Shown: positions 9,811-18,311 of the stretch, piece after piece
Numbering within the stretch: position 1 is the first letter of the stretch
Layout of the letters: each line of letters begins with the position of its first letter
Origin: Nakataea oryzae
Taxonomy: Eukaryota; Ascomycota; Sordariomycetes; Magnaporthales; Magnaporthaceae
Assembly (NCBI GenBank): GCA_003049435.1
Contig: PYSQ01000009.1
Location: 1 to 64,000, forward strand
DNA: 64,000 nt
Direction: 5' to 3'
Notes under the pieces: generated by a model
The model's database searches: none
Told to the model about the DNA's origin: nothing
What the model saw: only the letters and a program-made list of their open reading frames with translations
Translations under genes and position numbers: made by a program

Positions 9811-11415
9811 ATGCGCTTCAACGCCATTGTGGGACCGTTGCTCCTGGCCTCGGCGGCCCAGGTCCTGGCCGAGCTGGCACCGGAACGGGGCCTCGACCTC
9901 ATGCCGCCTGATGGAGAAGAGAGCCGTCATATGGCCGGCATTGGTGGCATGCTCAGCCCTCTCAGGAACCTCGTGCCCAATATCCTGCCACGGGGGAGGT
10001 TTTCAATAAAGCTGCCGAAGCTTGCGGCTCCCAAACCTGCGGCTCCTGAGCCCCCAGCATCAAAACCTCAAAAACCTCCGGTACCAAAGCCTGCCGCACC
10101 CAAGCCTGCTGCGCCTAAACCCCAATTACCAAAGGGTCCGCCACCTAAGCCTCAAGCACCGAAACTCAAGGCGCCAAAGCCTGCGGCACCGAAGGCGCCG
10201 GCGCCGAAATCTCCACCATCAAAGCAGGCCCAACCGGCGAAGAAGAGCAGCCCGCCGCCAGCCAAAAAGAAGAACAGCCCGCCCACTAAAAAGAACACTT
10301 CTGCACCGCCGAAGAAGAACACAACACCGGCAAAGAAGAACAACACGCCTACTCCTGCCAGAAAGAAAAAAAGCCCACCACCTCCTAAAAAGAATAACGG
10401 TCCGCCTACTAAAAAGAAAACGACGCCAGCAAATAAGAAGAACAACAACAACAACCCTCCAGCGAAGAACCGAATTCCGGCTAAGGAGAAGAATAACAAG
10501 CCACCAGCGAAAAAGAACAACACACCGGCCAAAAAGAAGACGAGTTCGGCCAAGAAGAATAGTACGCCAACCAAAAATAACAACAGTCCGGCCAAGAAGA
10601 ATAGTACGCCGGCCAAGAAGACGACCAAAGTTACCGGTCCGAAGAAGAACACGAAGACGACCAAACCGGCAGACCTTGGCAAAAAGCCCAACAAAACCAC
10701 CAACACCAAAGGTACAAAGAACACGAAGAACACGAAGAATACGAAAAACACAAAGAGCAACAAAAATACCAAGGATACAAAGGTGAGGCCCACTAAAAAC
10801 ACCAAAACCACCAAGAACACAGACAGTCCTGCAAGGCCCAGGCTAGAAAAGGTTCCGGAGCAAGCAAGCCAGCAGCCGCCGTCTCCACAATCACAGCCCC
10901 CGCAGAAGGTTCCGCCGCAGTCACAGCCTCCGCAGGATGCTCCGCCACAGGCGCCCGCGGAGCAGCCGCTACCGCCGCCGCCGCCCCAGGATCAGCATCC
11001 CGTCTACCCTCAAGAGCCCCCCTACGACAGGGGCGGCGGCCGCGGCTACGACGAGCAGCAGCAGCAGCAGTACACGCCCTCTACGACCCAGACGTGGCTC
11101 GAGAACGTTGCGCCCATCGCAGGAGACCTGCTCAGCAACTACAACCAGCAGCAGCACGAAAAGGAGATGCAGCAGATGCAGCAGCAGCAGCAGACGGACC
11201 AGGCTGCTGCGCCACCACCGGCCGAATACTCCCAGCAGGCTCCTCCCGTCGACTACTCCGAGCAGGCTCCTCCTGTAGACTATGCCCAGTCACCCCCTCC
11301 GCCAGCCGACTACACGCAGCAAGAGCCCATAGAAACAGCGGCCTTTCCAGACGAGGCGTCGTACGACCCCAACGTGGATGTTTCGCCGGCAGCAGAAGCG
11401 GGCATGCGCAGATGA
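9811..11415 (+). CDS. Secreted lysine/proline/asparagine-rich low-complexity protein
   Basis: A single 534-residue open frame with a clean signal peptide (residues 1-20). No known domain is seen. After a short ordinary segment (21-70) the protein is built in blocks. Residues 71-145 are Pro/Ala/Lys-rich with PKPAAPK units. Residues 145-300 are dominated by KKN, PAKK and PPTKK units. Residues about 302-325 are tandem KNT triplets. Residues 345-415 are Pro/Gln-rich. After Gln runs come two QAPPVDYSE-like repeats near 476-493 and an acidic end. The middle is therefore strongly basic and the C-terminus acidic. The lysine section is A-rich, unlike neighbouring GC-rich genes. It follows a CT-rich leader, supporting expression. 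It may be a wall-associated or extracellular polycation, an adhesive, or an effector-like protein; function is unknown. The hydrophobic open frame on the other strand is a mirror of the lysine codons. Confidence 0.75.
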   Translation: MRFNAIVGPLLLASAAQVLAELAPERGLDLMPPDGEESRHMAGIGGMLSPLRNLVPNILPRGRFSIKLPKLAAPKPAAPEPPASKPQKPPVPKPAAPKPAAPKPQLPKGPPPKPQAPKLKAPKPAAPKAPAPKSPPSKQAQPAKKSSPPPAKKKNSPPTKKNTSAPPKKNTTPAKKNNTPTPARKKKSPPPPKKNNGPPTKKKTTPANKKNNNNNPPAKNRIPAKEKNNKPPAKKNNTPAKKKTSSAKKNSTPTKNNNSPAKKNSTPAKKTTKVTGPKKNTKTTKPADLGKKPNKTTNTKGTKNTKNTKNTKNTKSNKNTKDTKVRPTKNTKTTKNTDSPARPRLEKVPEQASQQPPSPQSQPPQKVPPQSQPPQDAPPQAPAEQPLPPPPPQDQHPVYPQEPPYDRGGGRGYDEQQQQQYTPSTTQTWLENVAPIAGDLLSNYNQQQHEKEMQQMQQQQQTDQAAAPPPAEYSQQAPPVDYSEQAPPVDYAQSPPPPADYTQQEPIETAAFPDEASYDPNVDVSPAAEAGMRR

Positions 11416-12049
11416 AGGACTCGGCGGGCTGTTCCGACGGCCAGGCGACAGCTGGCCAGCAGTGGCCCACAGAGGACGGCCAGATGCAGACGACTGGCCA
11501 GCCCGAGGGCTGGGTCTCTCCCGAGGTGCGTGGGCGGTGAAGCGGCCGAAGACGTTTCGGCGCTGCTGAGGCGGGACCCTCAGATGCTGATGGCGTGAAT
11601 GGGAGGACAGACAAGAGGTTTACACAAGTTCTTTTTTCTTACTTTTCTGCATTTCAGGTTCCTGCTTTTCTTTCCACCTCATCTTGTTTTCGTCTTGCAT
11701 AGCTGGAGCTTTTGGAGTTGGCATTTATGTCTGCATTTTGGCGTTTCTGGGGAGCATGCATGGCCATGGAGCATTTTGAATATCTTATAGAATCATACCT
11801 CACACTGCATTTTGCAACTTCACCGTCTCTCCATCCAATTTCCAGGGGCGCTTGGCATGCGTGCACGTTTCTCAACCGCCGTCAAGACACCCCTGGCCGG
11901 CAGAGTGGATAGTGGGGCCTCAGCGCCTGATCTCCACCAAGACCAAGTTTATTTGGACGACGGGCTGCCTCGGCTGGAATTCCCACCCTTCAGGGGTTCA
12001 ACCACCACTGGCAACCACGGCTGACAGTCACCGCACGCAATCTGACGAG
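11416..12049. other. Intergenic region between the lysine-rich protein and the HAD hydrolase
   Basis: About 630 bases between two plus-strand genes. The stretch 11630-11830 is T-rich and fits a 3' UTR and terminator region. No other feature is evident. Confidence 0.5.
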
Positions 12050-13142
12050 ATGGCGCGCCCCCGGCCGCGCAACCTCCTGGTCTGCTTCGATGCATTCGGC
12101 ACGCTGATCGCGCCGCGGCGGCCGGTGCCGCAGCAGTACGGCGAGGTGGCGCGCCGCCTCGGCCTGTCGGGCTTCAGCGACCAGGACGTCAAGGCCTCCT
12201 TTGCGACCGCGTTCAAGCAAATGTCCAGGGAGCACCCCAACTACGGCCGCGAGACCAGCATGGGCGCCGAGACCTGGTGGACAAATGTCGGCGCACGCAC
12301 ACCGCAGACCCGCCCTTTTCATGTTGTGCCGCCGTAATATACTGACATGCCTACGGAGGTTCTGCTGGCCTTAGGTCATTCGCAAGACCTTCGTCCCGCT
12401 GGCCAGCCCGCAGGAAGTCCCCGAAGAGTTGGCGCCGCTGCTGCTGCGCCGCTTCTCGTCGGGGGAGGGGTACGGCCTTGTGGATGAGGACGCTGCCGCG
12501 CTGCTGCGGGACCTGCGCCGGCTGCGGGTGTGGCGGCCAGACGGCCAAAATCACCGCGGCCCGGACCGCGTGGTGCTGGGCATCATCACCAACTCGGACG
12601 ACCGCATCCCGGGCGTGCTGTCGTCGCTCGGCTTGAGCGTCGGCCCGCTGCGCTGGGGCCGGGGCACGGCGCCGCCGGCCTCCGACCCGGCCTCCTCCTC
12701 CTCCTCCTCCTCCTCCTCCGCGGCTTCCCCGCCCCGCACGCAGCAGCCGCGGCACGACGTCGACTTTTGCTGCATGTCGTACGACGTCGGGCGCGAGAAG
12801 CCCGACGCGGCCGTCTTCCGCGCCGCCCGGGCGCTGGCCGCGGCGTCCGTCACGGACCCCGACGGCGGCTCGCAGGCTGCGGGACCGGCGGACGAGGCGG
12901 ACTGGACGTCCATCTACGTCGGCGACGACTACGGGCGCGACGTCGTCGGCGCGCTCGGCGCGGGCTGGCACGGCGTGCTTGTCAAGGGAGGGGGCGGGGA
13001 CGAAACGGCCCGGTGGCTGCCCGAGTTCACCGCGTCCGTCTCGTCCGTCGATGAGCTCGCGGCGCGGGAAAGCGAGGGCTTCCGCGCCGAGGGCGCTTCT
13101 ACAATAATGTGGTGGCTTTGCGAGCAGCTGCGCAGGGAGTGA
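12050..13142 (+). CDS. HAD-superfamily hydrolase (HDHD3-like)
   Basis: Exons 12050-12286 and 12375-13142 give 334 residues; the intron runs from a GTCGGC donor to a TTAG acceptor and keeps frame (WWTN joined to VIRKTF). HAD motifs are in order: motif I DAFGTL with the nucleophile Asp14, motif II within ITNSDD, motif III lysine in GREKPDAAVF, and motif IV GDDYGRDVVGA. These are typical of haloacid-dehalogenase phosphatases with an alpha-helical cap between motifs I and II. The start at 12050 puts motif I close to the N-terminus as usual; an in-frame upstream extension is less natural. A TCC repeat at 12692-12719 encodes a serine run in a loop before motif III, probably a variable insertion. 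The substrate cannot be told from sequence. The acid nucleophile suggests a small-molecule phosphatase in the cytosol. Confidence 0.88.
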
Positions 13143-13798
13143 AGGGTCGGGCGCGCACTTGGAACCGAGAAGGGGTGCGGGGCGGCGGCGGCACTGGAGA
13201 CCCCATGCTCCACGAGATGCGATGGCAGGCCAGGAATTGGATCATGGCAGCCCCGCGCCGACAAGACACATGGGATTCAAAACCCGCCGCCGTTGTCTCC
13301 ACCACAGACAAACAGCATAGATTTTTTTTTCCTCTTTTGGTTCCAGACGGTGCCCAGGCTGGGAAATCGACGGGTTTTACTAATGCTGACAGCTCGCCAA
13401 ACTGCCGGCCGTCCTTGCCATGATCGACAACGGCCAGGCCAGCTCCACCAGCGTGGGTGGACAATGGCAGTCGATGACGTCGTGCATTCCCCGCACACCT
13501 CTCCTCGGCCGCGATCGCGTCGACGTCTTGGTGACGCGCAATTGCCATCACCAATCGGGAATGGGGCGAGAGAGGCGCTGCGTTGGGCGAGCGGCGAGCT
13601 GCGCTGCGCGTGGGACTAGGCAGTCGAGGATTTTTAGAATAATAAAAGAACCGAGAGGCCTTACGCCCAAGTCTCCAATGCCCCTCACGTCTCTTGCTGT
13701 CCAACTTGGCCGTTCAAGATCCTGAGAAAAGCACAAAGGAAAACACAGCACCGTCCAAAAAACCCACCCGAAACACTCCCAGCACAGCACGATCCATC
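13143..13798. other. Intergenic region before the alcohol dehydrogenase
   Basis: About 650 bases between two plus-strand genes. There is a T run at 13320-13330 and an AC-rich stretch just before the next start codon, consistent with a terminator region and a leader. No coding sequence is supported. Confidence 0.5.
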
Positions 13799-15473
13799 AT
13801 GGCAACGAGCCAAGCAGCGTACGCCGCAGAGAAGGCAATCGGCCACAAGGACCAGCCGCCCCAGAGCTCGGCCACCAAGCAGGATGTTGCCGACTACAGC
13901 GGAGCGACGGGCGACCCGAGCCAGACCATGAAGGCTCTGGTCTGGCTGGGCAAGAACAAGGTCGAGATTGGTGAGTGAGCGAGGAGCAGGACACGGGTGC
14001 TGTCCGCCTACTTGACGCAAGGGCGCATTGCTGATCCATGCCATCTGGCGTCGTCGTCTGTAGCGGACATGCCGAGGCCCAAGATCCTTGAGCCGAGGGA
14101 TGTCATCCTCAAGGTGACGGGCAGCACCGTCTGCGGCAGCGACTTGCACCTGCTGCACGGCACCGTCGTGCAGATGAAGAAGAACGACATCCTGGGCCAC
14201 GAGTTTTGCGGCATCGTCGACGAGGTCGGCCCCGCCGTCAAGGACGTCAAGGTCGGCAAGCGATACGTCGCCTCGTTCCAGATTGCGTGCGGTGATGTCC
14301 GTCTATCCCCTGGCCGTTGCCACTCCGACCCGCGTGTTTTTTTTTTCTTTTTCTTTCTCCCGCAGAGACATGATGGCAGGAGACTAACCGGCCATCAACA
14401 GTGCTACTTCTGCAAGCAAAAGCTCTCGTCGCAGTGCGAGCGCACAAACGCAAACACGACGGAGCAGGCCATGTACGGCGGGCAGACGGCGGGCATGTTT
14501 GGCTACTCGCACTTCACGGGCGGGTTCGCGGGCGGGCAGGCCGAGTACGTGCGCGTGCCGTTTGGCGACGTCAACCTGCTCGAGATTCCCGAGTCGGTGC
14601 CCGACGAGAAGGCGCTGTACCTGTCGGACGTGCTGCCGACGGCCTACAACGCCGTCAAGGATACGGCCGTCTACCCGGGCGACTCCGTCGCCATCTTCGG
14701 GGCCGGCCCCATCGGCCAGATGGCGGGCTACTACGCCCTCCGCGAGGGCGCCGAAAAGGTAATCTTTGTCGACACGGAGCCGCGCCTGTCGTTCGTCATG
14801 GGCAGCTTCGCCGCAGACGCGGGCAAGGAGGGGCGCGTGCACGCCGTCGACTTCAAGAAGCTGTCGTCGGGTGTCACCAACAAGGAGACGGTCGTGAGCA
14901 GGCTCAAGGAGATGTGCGGCGGCAGGGGGCCCGACGCGGCCATCGACTGCGCCGCCGGCGAGTACCCCAAGGGCTGGGTGCACTGGCTCGAGATGGCCGT
15001 AGGCGCCGAGACGGACACGAGCGAGATCCTGAACGAGATGATTGAGGGCGTGCGGAACTATGGCCGCGTGGGCGTGACGGGTGTCTATGTCGGCTACGTG
15101 AGTCTTCCTGCGCTCCACGGCGCTGTTTTTTTTTTTTTTTGTTTTTTTTTTTTGTTATCGACCAAAAAATAGCTGACACATGAGCATCCCACAGACAAAC
15201 CACTTCAACATCGGCTCGCTCATGGAGCGCGGCATTCGCCTGATCGGCAACGGGCAGGCGCCCGTGCACAAGTACTGGCACGAGCTGCTGGAGCGGGTGC
15301 AGAGCAACGACATTGACCCATACCAGATGCTGTCGCACCGCGTGCGGCTCGAGGACCTCGACAAGGTGTACTACAAGTTTGAGAAGAGGGAGGACGCCAT
15401 GCAGAAGATTTTTGTCGAGACCAAGTGGTCGCTCCCAAGGGCCGAAGGGTCGCCTGCGCTGACCAGGTACTGA
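13799..15473 (+). CDS. Zinc-dependent alcohol dehydrogenase, glutathione-independent formaldehyde dehydrogenase-like
   Basis: Four exons (13799-13970, 14064-14296, 14402-15097, 15195-15473) encode 459 residues. Medium-chain dehydrogenase features are plain: catalytic-zinc residues Cys81 and His103-Glu104 (CGSD, GHEF), the structural-zinc cysteines 133, 136, 139 and 147, and a Rossmann fold with the GAGPIG turn. The insert after the structural zinc (QTAGMFGYSH) and the long C-terminal part match the group that includes bacterial glutathione-independent formaldehyde dehydrogenase and its fungal homologues. They oxidise small aldehydes or alcohols with NAD in the cytosol. The donor of intron 2 is at 14297: the nearer GT at 14292 would break the CGDC zinc motif. 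The start at 13799 is chosen over an in-frame Met at 13694 because the extra residues look like leader. Substrate specificity is inferred. Confidence 0.92.
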
Positions 15474-15868
15474 GCTTGGAGAGGGGAGGGGTTGTCGGGA
15501 CGAAGAGCCCGAGACCATGTGTCGGATGTAAATAATAATTTGTCTTGAACAAAAGCGCTCTATGAAAATGTTGCCAGTGCACAGCCTTGACAGCCAAGTG
15601 CAGTTCCATCCACCAGTTGGTTCGCGCCGTGCTTATTTGGGACTGCTGAGCGGCACATGACCAAAGGGGTAGTGAAGTGACAGGATTGACCTCGTGGGAA
15701 TTATAAGCAATACGCCCGTCTATTAGGAAAGGAGAACGTATACAAGAAAACAGGGGAGATATGTGCCCCCTTTACGGAGTGCTGGATTGTGCCGCTCCAG
15801 CGAACCTGATCTACACAACGCCTCCCAGCTGCACACGCCAGATCGGCACTCCAAATCAAGCACCAAAC
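15474..15868. other. Convergent 3' region
   Basis: About 395 bases between the stop codons of the dehydrogenase (+) and the DUF2306 gene (-). It contains AT-rich 3' UTR-like sequence and nothing else recognisable. Confidence 0.55.
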
Positions 15869-17034
15869 CTATTTCCTCAACGTTGAAGTGTCGCTGGGCG
15901 TCTCGCTCCGAGTCACATCAATCGGCCGCTCGTGCAATGGCGCCGCAGGCTCCCACTTGGCCGAGTCCCCGAGCCTGTCGGCCGTCAGCCCTGCGCTGCC
16001 GGGGTTCCTCATGCCGGCCTCGACTTGTCTCTGGTACGAGATGTTGCGCAGGCGCTCCGCCTCGGCGGGGGTGAGCCTCAGCTGCAGGGAAAAAGTTCGG
16101 TGGAAAAACGTCAGACGAAAGACCGGCAAACAAGCACAGGTGGCTAGGGAAAAAAAAAACTCACGTAAATCTCGACGCCAATCATGTGGATGGCAATGGC
16201 CAGCCAAAACGCCGAGCCAAAGTTGAGGCCGAGCGCGCTGCCCACGCCGGACACGCCCCCCTTGGTCATGTCGGCGGGCACAATGACGGCTAGGTTCGGA
16301 TCCGCAGGCGCGCCGCCGCCATTGCCGCCGCCGTAGAACCCCGCGCAGCCGGGGAAGCCGTCTAGAACCCTGGCGCGGTCGCCGCCGAGCTCGTAGTCGA
16401 TCTGGTCGCAGGGCCGGACCGTGGCGTAGCCGCCGGGCCCGTTGATGACGGTCATGAGGATGAGGACGATGCGGGTCGTGACGATGGAGCCGGCGTTGGC
16501 CCAGGCGCGCAGCATCCAGGCGCGGTGCTGCTCGACCTGCAGGCGCCTGACGTTGACCCAGGCCAGGGCCAGGGGCACGACGAAGGCGAGCGCCGCGAAG
16601 CCCGTGGCCGTCTGGGTGTCGGGCGAGCCGCCCATGGCGCGGCGCGCCGTCATGAGGCCGCCGACGGCGCCGGGCACGGCCAGGAGCATGACGAGGTAGC
16701 CGTTGAGGCGGTGCGCCAGGATGGCGCGGTGGCGGACGGCGGGCACGAACTGGAGGCAGGCCAGGATGGAGGCCGGGATGATGGTGAAGAGGTGCAGCAT
16801 CATGCCGATCCGGGCCGCGCCGGGGCGGAAGTAGTAGGCCTCAAAGGCGTGCTCGCGCTTGAAGGCGCCAAAGTAGTCCAGGTAGGGCAGGCGGGCGAGG
16901 GAGAAGCCGAACAGGGCGCCGGCCAGGACGAAGAAGAGGGCAAAGTTGTAGCCCTCTGAGAACCCGAGCGGGTTGTAGAGCCGGCGGAGCACGGCGACGA
17001 GGCCGTTGGCCGGCGGGCGTGTAGCCGCCACCAT
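15869..17034 (-). CDS. DUF2306-family multi-pass membrane protein
   Basis: Exons 16165-17034 and 15869-16081 encode 360 residues, joined in phase through a GTGAGT donor and a CTGCAG acceptor. Roughly seven to eight hydrophobic segments are visible, with conserved family features such as a helix ending YFRPG, an HRLNGYLVMLL segment, and RAWMLRAWANAGSIVTTRI near a pair of His residues. DUF2306 proteins are integral membrane proteins of unknown function; the heme-like His pattern is only suggestive. The C-terminal exon is hydrophilic and probably cytoplasmic. The start at 17034 is preferred to the in-frame Met at 17109, because the sequence between adds an atypical extra hydrophobic stretch. A TATAAA-type box lies about 160 bases upstream. 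Confidence 0.82.
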
Positions 17035-17190
17035 GTCTGCTGTTGTAAGGGGGAGTGCTGGCTGGGCTGAGATGCTCAGAAAAGTGGCAGTATTTAGCAC
17101 TTGGAGCACCGTGGTGATGGCGGGTGAGCTGAAAGGGCAGTTGTAGAAGACAGCAACAGCACCGCCAGCTGTTCGCTTCCACGGCCTACA

Positions 17191-17197
17191 TTTTATA
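17191..17197 (-). promoter_or_regulatory. Probable TATA box of the DUF2306 gene
   Basis: The minus strand reads TATAAAA about 157-163 bases upstream of the chosen start codon at 17034, a reasonable spacing for a fungal promoter with a leader of about 120 bases. Confidence 0.4.
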
Positions 17198-17250
17198 AAG
17201 AGGCTCGGGCTGTGACGAGACGATGGGATATACCATACTATCTCGATGCC

Positions 17251-17534
17251 GTACTATCTCGAGAAATCCGGATTTAACCAAATCGGGGAAGCCCAAGTTT
17301 TCTCCGATAATTGCCTTATTCGGTTAGCACGCGTGGGTTTTGGCTCATTTAGCGAACAAGAGCTTTCGTCATTCTTTTACAAATTGCACTGTCTGTTTCT
17401 GGGTGTTTCGGGTGGCTAGTAACAGTCCAAGACAGCAAAAGCTGCACTGTCAGACTGTACTAATTAGGTATAGTTTGCTCCCCTTTTGGATAGATACCCC
17501 GGTCTAGTTAAATCCGAATTTCTTCAGATAGTAC
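17251..17534. mobile_element. MITE-like non-autonomous DNA transposon (284 bases)
   Basis: The first 38 bases (17251-17288, beginning GTACTATCTC) and the last 38 (17497-17534) are inverted repeats that match at 32 of 38 positions without gaps; one more matching base lies outside each end. The interior has no open frame and is more AT-rich than its surroundings. Size and structure are those of a miniature inverted-repeat element derived from a DNA transposon. A clear target-site duplication was not found; a partial copy of the left end (ACTATCTCGA at 17237-17246) sits just outside, which may reflect a nested or repeated insertion. The element lies upstream of the DUF2306 gene. Confidence 0.75.
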
Positions 17535-18311
17535 GTTAGGCCAGGATTCAAACGCCCATCCACCACGGGCAAGAACGCAAGCGTCCATTGGGGACGGGGC
17601 AATGCATGTCCGCGATCGCGAGGGATCGGTCAAGCAGACAAGGGGCAGGCCGTGCCAAGATCAACGGTACAGGCCTACCAAAGAACACAGCCCTCGTTCC
17701 TCACCGAGGGCTGGGCAGCGATCGGCGGGAGAATTGCAGAGCCGCCAAGACTTTGTTTGAAAAGGAGGTGGTGTGCATTGATGGAGGGAGAGGGAAGAAG
17801 ACTGGCGCGTGCCGCAGAGGACAGGAGTGTATGACGACGGGACGCCGGGGGCTGGCAGCGCAGAGGAGCCGTGAGTGGCAGCAGCCAGCAGCCACCACGC
17901 TGACAAAGTTGGCCCGGATCGCTGGGGGGCAGTGTGCAGGGCTCGCATTCGCTTTTTCTGCTCGCGAGGCAGAGGTGCGGGCAAACCATGGCTCCGTTAC
18001 CCAATCGCGTGGCAGGCGGCGCTGACCTGCATTGAGCGGCCACCACCACCCGGGGGGAAGGAGCCATGTGCAGGTGCAGCCTGGCTTTCGCAGCCAAGGC
18101 CGCCAATATACAGTGGAGAAGGTTCAGGGTGGAAGAATGGCAGATGGATTGGAAACCCTTGTGGCTTGGCCCTCGCTCTTGCCGCAACAGACTAGCCAAG
18201 GAGAAAAGGAGAGAAAGGAAAAGGGGAGGAGAAAGAAAAAAAAGAAAAAGGGGAGAAGAAAAAAAACATGACATCGAGATATGCCCCAGCATCGACCGCC
18301 CGCCCGCCCAG
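17535..18311. other. Intergenic region right of the MITE
   Basis: About 780 bases between the MITE and the 3' end of the HET-domain gene. A purine-rich stretch with A and G runs at about 18195-18270 corresponds, on the minus strand, to a CT-rich tract after the HET stop codon. No coding sequence is supported. Confidence 0.45.

Noticed and set aside
10152..10820. Antisense 222-codon open frame rich in Phe/Val/Leu
   Set aside because: It is the reverse of the lysine/asparagine codons of the secreted protein; its repeats mirror that gene and no start context or membrane-protein pattern supports it.
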